Below are positions 27,601 through 42,600 of a DNA stretch of 64,000 nucleotides, piece by piece. The stretch is from the NCBI GenBank assembly GCA_944474755.1, contig OX104113.1, forward strand, positions 19,469,563-19,533,562, read 5' to 3'. The translations under genes were made by a program, and so were the position numbers. Under the pieces are notes generated by a model. That model had not been told where the DNA came from and did no database searches. It saw only the letters and a program-made list of their open reading frames with translations. This stretch comes from Limnoperna fortunei. Taxonomy: Eukaryota; Mollusca; Bivalvia; Mytilida; Modiolidae. Numbering within the stretch: position 1 is the stretch's first letter; every line of letters starts with the position of its first letter.

Positions 27601-30600
27601 TTTTCTTTTTTTTTAAGTCATATGAAATTGAAGCTATAATCTGATGACTGAAATGATGAAAATAAACTAATGAGAAATGTCTGCAATAAAAATTCTTTCA
27701 AAAGACCAAGAATAAATCATTAAGTTCTAGTTTTTAACATGTAATATCTTATATCTATGATAAAGTAAATTCTTGAATAACTGCTTCTTTATTAAAAATG
27801 TGTATATATTGTCTTGACCTGCCCTGATCAAAAAGGTCATGGTTCTTTGTCAACAGTACTAATGTATAGTACATGTCTCTTTTAGTACTACACAATACTA
27901 TAAAATTTAGAACTTCTAACTGTCTGTGAATGTTGATGTGTTGTTTATAATGATATACACAGTAAACTATTTGAGACATATCCAAATTTTTAAACCTTTA
28001 AATTATTTACAACAGGTATGTCGGTCAAATATCCTGGCATGTTTCTTAAAGGTTTTATGTTCACATTTTTTTTCCATTCACAGGTTATTTAAACAATATA
28101 TTTCTTTGAGATTTACTTCAAGTAATGATATCTGAATGGAGTTTGTAATAAGATATAATTTAAAGTAATAGATAGCACTGGATTATTTGGGAAAACACTT
28201 CGAGAATTGCCCTGTGCAATAGTGACTGCCAACAGACATTTGATATACTTTACATGTATGTAGTATCCAGGTTATGATACAACAGTTGTTTGTTCTTCAC
28301 AAACATATCTGAAAACAGCGAATCGAGGATCTGCATCCATATGCTGGAGAGATTTAAACTACAAGATAGCTTTGATCTGCAGCATTATGCTACAGAGCTT
28401 TGATCTACATCCCTGTGCTCTAGGGCTTTGATGTGCATCCCTTTGCTAGAAGCATTAAACTGCATCCCAATGTTAAAGAGAGTTTAACTCGAACTCAATG
28501 ATAGAGGGCTTTAATCTGCATCTCTATGCTAGAGGGCTTTGATCTGCATCCCTATGCTAGAGACCTTTGATCTGCATCCCCATGCTAGATGGCTTTGATC
28601 TGCATCCCTATGCTAGAGGGCTTTGATCTGCATCCCTATGCTAGAGGGCTTTGATCTGAATCCCTATGCTAGAGGGCTTTGATCTGCATCCCTATGTTAG
28701 AGAGATATAAACAGCATTTTTATGCTAAAAAGCTTTCATCTACATTCCTGAGCTTGAGAGCTTGTGCAAGCTTTTAGTTCTTACCACTTCAATAGTAATT
28801 TCCTGGATTTGAAACCTGAGAATAATTGTCCAGATCAACCCAAGGATAAGACGAGGATTTCCGTCAACAATGTCTTCTGCTCCAATGTTCTCAAAGTATA
28901 CCTAAACAAAAGATTAAAATCTAAAAGAAGAAAAAAATGGAAAGACTGTCTAACTCATAAAACCAATACAGTATAACTGTCTGCGGCCAAATGTGCCCTG
29001 TAAGTAAGCATTAAACATGATTTTAGATTAAGACATTCCGTGACTGTTTGACAATCTGGTAAACTTTAAAACTAAACAAAAATTGATAAAAATATAAATG
29101 CTTATGACTTCATTTTATACCACAAGGTATTTTCTTTCTTTGTCATCGGTAATACCATATGTCCTTATTTATTTAATGGAGTTACATGACAATATTTGCA
29201 TTTAAAAGTGGCCAGTTAAGAAAACATCATACTTAAACAAAACGACAGGATTTATAATACAGTAAAAACTTTTAACTTATAAATAGATATGTCATTCCCT
29301 GAACCATGCAGAGAGATAATTTTAATCTACAGATAAAATCTTTTTTAAACCCTTTAAACCATGCATTGATAAAAAAAAATACCTGTTTCAATAACAAATG
29401 TCAATATATAATGATACCAAATAAGGAAAGACTGTAAAAACTTGTTACCAGAATACTCTAGTATTACTAGAATGCTATAATATTCACCTTTTAAACAGGA
29501 ATGTCAATATCAGAGGTGTAAAATACTGTAGTCGGTTAGCTTAGACTTGACAATTAACTGTATTAGTCCTTCACTGTAGTTAAAAACTTTATAAATATTT
29601 TCAGTACTATGTCAACATAAAGTTTTTAAATATTTATAAAAGCAATTTGATTCTAATTTTCTCATATTACACCTTCTTTTTCCGATTTCTACACTTCACT
29701 AACAATAGCTGACCAATTCCACTGATTGATTGAATGTTTGCTTTAACACCGGCTAATAGAATTTCAGCTTTTTAACCTCCAATAATAAATATTTTACAGA
29801 ATTTAGTTGCAAAACTTTATGAACAATTAAAACAAATTCTTCAATATTTTAGGACATGTGAAAACATGCAGATTAAACTACACAGAATATGTAATTTCAT
29901 CTGAATCATTTGTTGTTGTTGTTTTAAATAATGAAATCAATAAAATTTATATTAAAAGATGTGGGTTATAAATTTAATTGATACTGTTTTCAGATATACC
30001 ATAATGATTTGGGAAACCACTGCAATTTGTTTACCTCAATTACAGAAAATGTTCTTGTAAAGTCTTTTGCAAGAGAGGTATTTCTCAAAACAATTCTACC
30101 AGTACTGAAAAAACAACATCACAAACCTTTGTAATTAGGAATTTCAGACATCGGCTGACATTTTCTACTTTTTGAACTCTCATTACTCCCTTGTTTGGAA
30201 CACCTATTTTTTCGCCCGAAATAATTTCTAACAATTTCATCAATATCTTCCCATCAGCTAAGTCTGTGAATAAATCTTTGATTTCCAGTCTGGCCTGAAA
30301 ATGACCAAAAAAATAAAGTCTACCGACCATGTTATCTTGAAATTAATTTCAGGACCAATGAAATTAAAACAAAAGTGATAAAGATTTTGTGGTATTTTCT
30401 AAATAACTACATGAATCAGTAAGACAAATAGCATCTATAACAAGTGGAAAGGTAAGACAAGAAAATCTCAAACCCAAGATATCTCTTTGTCCAATCCCTC
30501 GGCAGAGCCTCGCGATGGACAAGATATCTTTGCCGCAAGTTTGAGAATTTCTTGAATCGGCTTTGCATGACTGACCAGAGTTGCATATTATTTACGCATT

Positions 30601-33600
30601 TCTTCAAAATGGTTGGTGCCATTTGTGTATACATATATGTGACGTCCATGACGTCATAATTAACCTTTGTCAGAATAAGCCAACTCTCCAGCAGGAAGTC
30701 AGGAGATATTTCTTTACCTCAGGTAAGCAATATCTACCTAAAACAGCAAATCCTGTTTTAATAACACAAGAACAAATATGACATTGATATGATGTTCAGC
30801 AATACATAAAACTAAAGTGAGCTGTTAATTGTGGCAGAAATGTTTGCCCTTACTCACTCTGCCCCTTCCTCAGGACCAAGGTTTAAGATAGTACAATAAG
30901 TTTCAAAGACTTACTTGTCATGGGAGCATTAAATTAGCTCTTTTAGCATTATTTACTAAATATTACTTGAATGCCATTGGAGCAGTGATAAGCTCTCTAA
31001 GCATAATTTAACAAAATGTGATGCAGGAAAGCAATGTGATAAAAGGTTCAGGTGTTACTGTTGAAAGGGTGTACTCCAGTTTTTTCTGCCAAAGAATAAA
31101 AACTGGATCGAATAAGACAGCTAAAAAATTGCTGAAAGAGAACTCCCCACCTACAGTAGGAAAACTGGCAATCCTTGTCAATTAAGATTGGAGTCGAGTA
31201 CACCCTGCCTGCAGTGAGAATCGAACCCGCAATCTCAGTGTTGACAGACCACATGATCAATAGTAGATGAACTACCTTGACCACTCAGCCACCTAGGCCC
31301 CCAAAGTGGCATTAAACTCAGTTCAAACTTACAAGACAGGAACAACACCATGGGAAGATACTGATTAGCTCTTGTTACTACATTTGCCAAATGTAACCTA
31401 ATTGTCATAGATGGGAGAACAAAGAATATCTCTGTTCAACCAAATGATCTAGTTATAGTAGCTTATTGTGATTCATAAATGTTTTCAGTTGTGATGAAAT
31501 TTATAGAAATCTTTCAAATTGTGTTTAACAAAAAAAATGTGTACGCTTGATGTAAATAAATCATGGTGACAATTGAGTTGTGTAGAATTTGTCATGAAAT
31601 TCTATCCATGAAGGACAGACCTACAGTTTTGGCAATACCAACGGTGGAGAGAGAGGGGGGGATGGGACCTAATAGTAACACTTGGCTATCAAAGATGTTA
31701 CAATATAGTTCATTAATTTGGATGATTGAGTCATATCAAAATAGAATTCAACATGTCTGAAATAAAATCATACAACAAATTTTTTGGTTATGTCAAATAC
31801 TAAAATAAAAGAAAACAAATAACTGGAGGCTTCAATCAACATTAATCATCTCATTTATTACAACATTAAACAGATTGATCACACTGTAACAGAAATCCTT
31901 TGCTATGACTATGAATGTCATAAATAAGAATTTCAATGACAGATGACTACATCTGCAGGCACCTGTTTAGTACCTGTTTTATGACAACAAATTTTAAACT
32001 TGCCTAATGATTTTACCTGAGATTAAAATATAAGGTGACACATTTCACCTGTTTTAAAATGCACACCTTTGGTAGGTAATATGTAAACATAAGATGCATT
32101 GAAATCCGTTATTGTTGGTTAAAAAGAAAGGTGTACATTCGTATTTGGTTTAATATATATAAATATATCAATTACCCCAAACCATAGAATATAACAAGAC
32201 CATGACCAGAACAGGGATAGATAATATTAATCACAACAATCGTGTGTTGACAAACTTTAAAAGTCTGACCTACTTTAAATAACTCAAAATCACTCATTTG
32301 TGGTTAACAGACAATCTTATTATTTTCATATGTAGACTGATGTTTAAAAAAAATGATTATCTGGTGAAACCACCCTGTGACTGTTTAATACAGCTCTCAA
32401 TAAACAATTATACATTGTCTGCTAACTATTACATATTTATTACTAGCAATGTTGTAATATTAAGTCATTTACGACTTTAAAGTATTGCTTGATATTGTAT
32501 TGAAAACTATCTAAATATGATCATATAATTGAGCATTAAATATGAGATTTTAAAGTTCCCATTCTCTGGAGTAGCATAAAAAATTTCAGTTCATATTTTT
32601 CCCACACAGGCACCTTTGAACCTTATTTAGGGTAATATACTTTTGTTTTAAACTGAACAATTTTTAAAAATAATGTATTTTTGACATTTAAAATTACTTT
32701 ATACAATAATTGGTTCATAATGCAGTTATCAAAGTTATGGGTCAATAAAGGCTCCAGCACTGTGGGCCCAAGTTTAACAAAGACAAACAAGATGTTATTA
32801 TAAGTATGGTTTTACAGCATTGTTATATGTGTACAAAAGGACCAAGATTCAAATTCTTAATTGAATAAGAAAGTAAAAGTTTAAATCATGTTCAAATCAA
32901 ATATCAGGTCAAAGTTCAAATACTTTAAAAAAGAAAGTGAAAGAAACATTCTGCAGTTGCCATTATTTCTTCTGCATTCTGTAGTGTATTGGTATTAGCT
33001 AGAGTATGGTGGAAACCTGGTAAAGATGACATAAGGTCATTTGTATCAAGTGTATAAATCTATGCATTTCACATTTAGAGGTCACAATTAGAGAAATGTA
33101 TATAAAGTAGATGGACACATTCATATACCTACCCGGTCCATTCTGTCACGATGTTAGATAGCTCGACTATTTTTAGTTTTAATTCTTTTTATACACTAAG
33201 CAATTTTTTTAGCTATATTTATTATGGAATCTGGTTTTTATTTTAGCTAACCATAGTGGCAAGTGATAGCCCTATATGATGTCACCAGGGAAAACAGGCA
33301 ATCCTGCACAGTTAGGCTTGTTTGTTTGAATGGTGTTCTATGCCAATTTCAGCAATTTTTCAGCTATATCTTGGCATCCAGTTTTTATTGAGGAGGAAGA
33401 CGGAGTACGCTGAGATAACCCTCGACCTTAAGTAGGAAAACTGGCAATCCTTGTCAATTAAGATTGGAATCAAGTACACTACACCCTGCCTAAAGTCAGA
33501 CTTAAACCAGCAACCTCAATGTTGACAGGCAAGTGATCAATAGTAGACTAACTACTAAAGTACCTTAACCACTAGGCCACCAACCCCTCAGTTAGGTTGG

Positions 33601-36600
33601 ACAAGACTTTGACAGAAATTCACTCAAAATTCACAACCCCAGTGTTGACACATGGGTTATCAATTCGAGATGACTATATATTCTGAGACCATGTGACCAC
33701 ATAGGCACCACACTATAATAAATTATCATTCCCAAGATAACTAGACTATTATATTTCTGATTTTACCAAAGGAATTTCAGCCAAGCCTGATGAAGATGTG
33801 ATGAACTGTCCTTTAATTAATCAAATTATTTCTGTTAAATAAGTTTTATTTGAAAGAATGCTGACTAATATTCTTTGCACCTATCATTTTATTGATTCTT
33901 ACTGATAACAGACATTATTAAAATATTGACAGCTTATGTTTCTAAGAAACAGCTAAGGGCAATACAATAATGATAATCTGAAATGAAATTTATGCCTTAT
34001 TTTTACACAAAACATTGGTCCATCAACAGAAATTGTTTTGATAGCTGTGTAGACAGGTAAACACTAGGTAGCCAGTGTCCAGGTGATAACTAATAAAAGG
34101 TATGACCAAATACAGGAAGTCTGACAAAAGCACAGTTGATAATGTTATGTTAATATACTTCACTAAGATAAATCTTTCATCTTGGTTAAAACCATTGGAT
34201 TTACACATTTTTTTCATTCAACATTTTACCTGATACTGATACATATATTAAACTCAGTCTGATAGCTTGAATAATTTAAACGTTTTCTTTATATGTTTAA
34301 TGTTATTGTAAAAAAAAATATACAGTTCTGTTTTATACTCAATAATAAAATGTTACTAGAAAGAAGTAATGTTCAATAAGTCATTTAGTCATGACAAAGT
34401 ATGCTCAGACAATGACTTTTCATATACCTGATTAGCAGCCATGCCAAGTTCTACAGTGCTATCTTCTGCCATTAGTTGCGTCTGTTTAATTCTAAGTGAA
34501 CTATGATCTTATTTTTATACAGCCATTATTGCTTTCGTTTAGAGAAGACTATTTGATTCTGTTTGACCTCATATCTTGTCGAGACCCAATTACTAGGTAT
34601 ACATGTATGTGTACACAATGCCAGGTACTACCTTGATGAGCGGTTCCACCTGAACATTCTAAGTGGACTTGTACTGTTTAAGCCATTCAAACTTTTTGGG
34701 AAAATTAGAAAGCACCATAAACTCTGCCAGTTCTTGTTAACATTTTGTGCCTATATGTGATCTAACATAATAACAATCACAGCATAGAAGCATTGCGATG
34801 TCTTATGTTTATTACCAAGCTTTTAAAGATTTTTACCTTTTCCAAAAAAGCATTTGCCCATTTTGTAAACGTCTTCTTCTGAATGTAGATTCGTTCATCC
34901 TGAAGGGCCTTTATACGGCCCTTCTCAAACTGCTGGACATCTTTCACAGACATCACTCCATCTAAAAAAAGTACAAAATATGTTACACGCTACACTTTAA
35001 CAGATGAGGTTTGCCATTAACATTGATTTTTTATATAAAATCTATACCTTAGGAACAATGATCAACAAATGCATAATTATTTAAGGATTGTCCAGAATAT
35101 ATCAGAAAAACTACTTGCTGTACATAAAACAAACAACCAAACAATCAATCAAAAAAGTCATCAAGGCATAAAAAAATTCCATTTTCATTTATCTGGATAA
35201 TAAAAAGAACTTTAAACAATAGCTATCACTTAACTAAAAAAATACTGCCCTTTATAGATACATGAATGAGATCCTGTCATATAAACTGACCACCATAACA
35301 GAATGGTAATGCATGTATTGTGGGAAAATACTGGTAAGTATGAAAAACTGAAAACAGCTATCGACAACAATGATTTAAAAAAAAAATGTTTAGTAAAAAT
35401 ATCTTTTTTTTAATTTGAGAAAATATGTTAAATCATTAAATAAAAGGGTAGCATAATGTGTTAATTAAGTATTTTCCTCCAATCCAAAGTTCCGGCAAAG
35501 ATCATAAACAAATTTCAATAAAAGTAGTTGCAAAACACATTTATTTGCATCAGATTTCAAAGGAAACTAACATTAGACATGCCATTTAAAATACTGCGCA
35601 TTTCATAAATGTATCCTGAAAGTTTTTTTTAAAAATTTGTTCACATTTGTCAATTTAAAAAGAAAATATATGAAATTCAAGAAGTAGGTGTAAAACACCT
35701 TTTTGCTTACCTTGAATGTTTTTCATCAGATTAAAACCAAACATTATTTTATAACCAACACAAGTCAATAAACATCAATTATGCATTATAATATAGACTT
35801 CTGTTTTCACCTGGGCTTGATGCATGAAAATGAACAATGAACACTACTCCAAGAGATATAATAAAGTTATAGACCTTTGATTGAATCTAAATTTACATCT
35901 GAATACAACAACAATTTGTGTAGCATCCAATGCATGTCTAACTTGATTAAATGTACAATATAGAAATCTAATCTGCCTAATGTATCGTAATACCTGAATT
36001 ATTGCGAAACCTAAAATTCTCAAATGTCTCCATGAAACTCAATAAAACTTATTGATCATGTCAATCTGCAGTCACCCAATGTTTACATTACATTAAAAAA
36101 TTGAAGTAATTTGACTTGAGTAAGCTTCTGTCCTTGATTTCAATGACTTTATAACAACATCTTGTATCACTGGTTAACTTGGTATTTCCTTAGGAAACTG
36201 GGTATAAGATAAACATCCTTCCTTAAACAGAGCATCGTACAAACTACTTACATCTTATATGTGTATTTCAGGACATAGTATACATGTAGTCTTATGATTG
36301 TTTGTTTGTTTTAATGGTGTTTAATGCTGCTTTCAGCAATTTTTAAGCTATATCATGGCGTCCAGTTTTTATTGGGGAGGAAGCCAGAGTACCCGGAGAA
36401 AACCCGACCTGCAGTAGGAAAACTGGCAATCCTTGTCAATTAAGATTGGAGTCAAGTACTAGTACACCCTGCCTGCAGTGAGAATCCAACCAGCAATCTC
36501 AGGTTGACAGACCACATGATCAATAGTAGATGAACTACCTTAATCACTCGGCCACCGAGGCCCCCTTTAGTCTTTTGAAAAGGAATTTTAAAATTGATTC

Positions 36601-39600
36601 TAAAGTGAGTGAATGCATTTGCTAATCTTGAAAGGGCAGAATTTTTTAATAATAAGTTGGTCCAGAAATGTAAAATCAGTGTTACAAAAATAACTTCTTG
36701 CAAAAAACTGAATATAGATATATTTTGAACATTTTCGAAATAATTAAAAAAAAAAACAATTTAATATTACACTAAATTCAGCTTCTAATGAAATGCAAAA
36801 TTTATTCTGAAACCTTTGCATAAACTTATTATTCAGAAGGAAATCATCAACAACCATTACTTTTTTTAAATTAATAATTAGTGCATTAAACCAACAGAGA
36901 ATGTTTACAATACATTTCCTTACTATTAGTGATACTGTGAAATTGTTATTAAAAAAAAACATGTATATACTGATGTGGAGTATCTCAATACAAAAATTAC
37001 ACCAATTCTTCATGCAAATATATTGGTTTCTTTTCCAAGCTGCTAAGTATTTGAATTAAGAAATATTTAGAATAAACAAAATGAATGTTTGTCAATGAAT
37101 TACATAAATAGTTGGAGAAAAACAGTGGACAGAGCCTGACACTGGATATCAAGCAGGAAATTACTAATGTATCCATAAAGGTGTAATGACTGGACATGTT
37201 TATCAACTGTCAAACCAAACAACATAAACATTGTAAAATCAATTATTTTTAATATGTAGGTTGTCAGGATTTTAGAAGATTTAAAACCAATTCAGCTCAA
37301 GATGACCAGGAACCTAATTAGAAAGATCAAAGGTACAGGTAATCGATGACCTAAAGGTAATCAATATGTTAAGAGTGAATGACCACTCAAGCATTACTTT
37401 ACTACTAAATACTACTCTGAATGTACATACACATTCACATGGTCTCACAGAAATTAATATTATAATTGTATTAATTTTATACTTTTCAGCAATGTTTGGA
37501 AAGACAGGTTTTGAAAATAAAACCCAAATCATAAAAAAAAAACATTTTAACACTTTGTTTAACTATTTTATTGTGAAGTTATCAATAATTTTCACAAAGT
37601 TTCTTTTTTAGAAAAAGTGAAAACAGTTTACAACAAAGCTTTAACCTACAGCATTCTAAATACATGCACAATAATAATGATTTTGCTACTAGCATATCGT
37701 GGCATCCAATTATTATTGGGTAAGGAAGCTGGAGTACCATAGAAAGCACTCAGCATTAGACAGACAGTAAACTGGCAATCCTTGTCAATTCATCTTTGGA
37801 AACCCACATCCAGTCATGTTCTTGCTTTGCTAAGTGATACATAGCGAGAACATGACTGATCATGGATTTCTGAGGATTGGATCGGTTTGCGACAGTAAAA
37901 ACCTTATACTATAATAACTGTAACAACATTAAAAACATAATGCCAACATTTCTTTTAAACCTTAGTTAATTCAAAATTCACGATAAAACAAATAAACTGT
38001 CAAAAATTGGATTCACTCAGAACTTTTAATTGTGTGAGTTTCTATGAACATTGATTCACACTTTTAGGCACAGAAACACTTTCTTATGAAAACAAGGAAA
38101 TAATGTGAAATACATGAAGGAGAAAAACAAAAATCATGACTAATTATGTTAAATGATAGTTTGTTTATTTATGATTAATGCTGCTATCAGAACTTTTTTT
38201 AGCTATAGGGATTCCTTGATTGTTTAATACTTTAGAAGCAAAGAACACTTATACACGAACTAAAACTGCTGTTCCCCAAGAAGCCAATATACATATTTAT
38301 AAGGATCACATTTAAAGTCATCACAGTTGTGTCCATGCATTACATTATACTGTGCAGATGCATTGCCAATGGTAGGAAAATCTATAAATCAAGCTGCACT
38401 ACATTGTATAAATTACATTTAAGTCTTGTGTCTCTGTGACAAAGGTATTTTATGGGTCTTCACTGCCATTAAACCTTATTTTAGATCAATCAACCCAATC
38501 TTGATACCATATCAAATCATCAATACTTAAATGGCCTTTGACATATGATATACAGCTAAAAACAAAATGTTCCAGAACAGATTATACAGGCCGAAGATCC
38601 ACTACTATTCATGGCTTGTCAAAAACATTCTTTTCTACTAAAATGAGTTAAAATTCAGGAATTTTGTATTTGTAAGCATTCTGTTAACAATCTACCTCCA
38701 ATGTGCAAATTCTAAATAAACCTGTAAAACCTTTCTCCATGCTAAAATCTGTAGAAATCATGTTTTTGCAGCATACATGTAGTTTCTAATTTTTAAATGA
38801 ATGCACTGAAATTGAAACATTAAAAACTATATGGACTATATGGTCGTTAAGTATTGAAATGTGTGTTGGAGACTGTACTATGGTAATCAAGGACTTAAAA
38901 GTCTGTGAGAGACTGTAATCAAGAATTTTAAAAACCTTTAAGTAGGTATGGATATATTTCTTTTAACCTTCACATTAATACAATTCACAGTAAATCTTAC
39001 TGAATGCCAAACATTAGGTACATACATTTATAATGTTCAATGTATGGTACATGAATGTAGAAACTGCTGTACATGGCTAGATAACAATGAGACACAAACA
39101 AAGATGTGTGACACCTAGTGCACTGCATCTACAGTACATCAGATAATACCAAGACATTATAACATAACCTATATGATGAGACAAACACATGGCTAAAAAA
39201 AACAAAAGCGATCTGTAAGGGAATATATCCATCCTCACAAGTCAGGGTTTCTGTGTCCACATGTGTCCACGAAACACTTAGCTAGGAAATTCCCAGGCTT
39301 GATGTCACTATTTTGATTGGCTACATCATACCTGAATGTAGCCAATCAAAAGGTCGCTTTCATTCACGACTTGGTTAGGGGATATCCCGATGTCGATTGT
39401 AAATAAACAAAACGGATGTGTTGCATAGACCATGTGAAAATCTGTGTATTTTGTACAGTGGTGTTAATAGTTTGTTATTGCCACATTATATAAGTTGTGT
39501 TAAGTTTCCTTCCCACTCAAGAATGAGTAAGAATGACTACAGCCAAATACTTCCTTCTTTCAAGCAATTTAATTAGTTGATGTATTTTGAAGGTTTTACA

Positions 39601-42600
39601 TCATATGAAAATCTACTATGTAGCCTGGGAATTTCCTAGCTAAGTTTGTCAGGGTTTCGTAGACACATGTGGACACAGAAACCATGACTTGTGAGGATGG
39701 AATATATCATAAACATTGAAACTGTCCGTGGTTCATTTTCTGTGAAACAGCATGTGCTGTACAAACAGTGCACTAGTAAATATTGATCATAAAAANNNNN
39801 NNNNNNNNNNNNNNNNNNNNNNNNNNNNNNNNNNNNNNNNNNNNNNNNNNNNNNNNNNNNNNNNNNNNNNNNNNNNNNNNNNNNNNNNNNNNNNNNNNNN
39901 NNNNNNNNNNNNNNNNNNNNNNNNNNNNNNNNNNNNNNNNNNNNNNNNNNNNNNNNNNNNNNNNNNNNNNNNNNNNNNNNNNNNNNNNNNNNNNNGTAAA
40001 AGAATTCAAAAAGGTTTCCTTCAATGATTATAAATGTAAAATTATCTTGTTAACTAACGTCTATCAAACATTAATTTTTGTTATTTGTTAACAGTTGCTT
40101 GTTACATTACAAGTGATATATGTACAATATACTGTATCTGCCATTATATCACATATACTGTTACAGATGTAAATATATTTCATAAAAAATACATCCCTTA
40201 TGTATGATAAATAGATTTGTAAACAGTAAATTTTGTAAACAACCTGGACAGGTAGTATCTAATAGCTGATAAATAGTGAAAACAGATTTTTAAGTGTACT
40301 TGTACAGTATATCCATGACAATGTGATAATGATGATGATTTGAGGTCTATTCTTTTGACCTCAACATTTCCACCTGTCGACAGTAAAAAAGATATAGTGG
40401 TGACAGGGGACACTATTTATATTACTGATTTCCTGTACATAACCTTATTTCTTCAGAAGAAATGTGGTTTTTTTTATTTTTGTACACAAAACTATTTATT
40501 AATAATGTAAACATGTTACACATTTTCACTGCATCAGATGTTTAAAGCAAACATGCCTTTATAAATATGTACATATTGTGTCAAATTATAGACAAAACAA
40601 TATGCCTGAAAAACAATTCTAAACAAGCAAACAATCTGCAAATTTTTAAATCACTGAATTCATTAAGATGTGATCATGCAGCTGTCAAACTATAGTTTCC
40701 CAGATAAAGAAAGTGAAAGATATCAAATATCCATTTGTATGTTCATGCTTGGTTATTGTTGATAATAAACATATCTAAATTTTTTATTAAATCTGAAATG
40801 TAATGGTGTGAGAGAGAGTTGGATATGTTAAACCTACCATAAACAATTCTTATATCATGGATGAAGACTGACGAAAGATTGAATGGCTATATAAGCATAT
40901 AGTACCTGTCAATCCACTGTAATTTAACACTTAATCAACCACCTCAAGTGGGAGAATTATGGCTATCCCCAGAGTATTTGTAAGTAACAGTAGGTAAAAA
41001 CCTGTATCACTGATAGTTGAGGTTGTAAATATTCAAAATATGCATTGCATTTAAACAAAACAAAGATGACATGTTTATAACAGACACACTGTGAATGCTG
41101 GTACAGCAGATAGAAAAGCAAGACAACAGTAGCTGAACTTCTGTAACAGATTAAAGCCAATAACTTACTGGTTCTAATGATTGCTGTGGAAAAACATGCT
41201 TTTCTAAATTCAAGCTGACATCAAATGATACCAAAATATTTCATCATTAAAGTGGTATACTAGTATACACATATTTCTTATTCTGGAGATAATTTAAGAC
41301 ATGTATAACAGACAGAACACAAAAAAGAAATAACATGCTAATAGCCAGCTACCTAAGGCTAGTAACTGGGAAGGGGCTATCTTTTTTGGTGATGTGAAAA
41401 GCCTGAGTCTGGTAAATATTGCACAACAAAAGACTAGTCTAACACAAATTTTGATTGCTTGAGCAATGCACTAACATTTTCTTTATCAGACTGTTACAGG
41501 CCCTATGCCAGGGTTCAACATTAACTTTTTCATGCAGTTGTCCCATCGGGCAAGTTGAGTAACAAATTTACTTGTCCGAATCAAAAACATGCTTGTCCGA
41601 AAAAAATGTGGAATGTGAAAAACTTTGCCGCATACAAAAGACAAGAGAAAAGAGGGGGGACATTTATTGTTTACGCTTTGCAACCAACGTGTCAAAAGTG
41701 CAAAATATCTAATAATTCGGGAAAAGAATAATAACACCAAATACCTTTCATTTCAATTTTTATTCCACACAAAACATTAAAGGCAAATAGCAGGTTAACA
41801 CAATCCAGTTGTTTTTTTATTTCTGTTTTCATTCAACAAATTTGATCTTTTGATCACGTACCGCAATACACATCCCTGTCAAAAACAGAAGTCCTAAAAT
41901 AGATACAGATCGCTCATTGGTTGGTTTAATTATAGCTGTATTCGGTCACGTTGTCATTGCATGATCCGTAGCTGTTAGATAGTAGACTCTAGAGGCACCT
42001 CGAACATAGAATTTTTATGATTGGATGATCTAATCTCGAATCGACCAATCGCGCAATAGACGTTCTAAAATTAGATGATGGAAATTTTTTGTTTAGAAAT
42101 AGAGGAATAATGATATCGGAATTGATGTGTTTTATTTTAAGCAAATGAATAACACGATTGAAGAAATTTAAATTGCGACATTAGGCCACATTTTTCACTT
42201 GCTCGATCGGACAAGCTTAGCACAACTTTTACTTGTCCGAACTTTCGTTTCACTTGCCCCGGGCAATCGGACAACCGTTAATGTCGAACGCTGTATGCTC
42301 GTTTGTTCAGCCAGAAAATTTCATTCTCTGCAAAGACAGACTCCTGATAAAAACTACATGTATTAGAACAAACATAAACTGTCTTTTTTATGTATAGAAT
42401 TTTAGAGCATGTCTAGCTTTGATATTCACTTAAGAATATATTAATTTTCACTATACAATACATGTATTATATAACAATTAATAAATCATGTTTTATTGAT
42501 TCATAGACTTATAAACTTGTCATCTAAATATGTACTACACATTGCAATTTATTATAACCTAGTCTGAGTGATCACACTGTTAAGACACTGATGCAAGAAT

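Noticed and set aside
31563..31760. Plus-strand frame with [17 protein letters not shown]
   Set aside because: No family resemblance and no splice context; probably chance.
39752..40091. Open frames crossing the N run
   Set aside because: They consist mainly of undetermined bases and have no coding support on either side.
41486..41740. Minus-strand open frame of 84 codons
   Set aside because: Falls over the end of the TIR element and shows no transposase motif.
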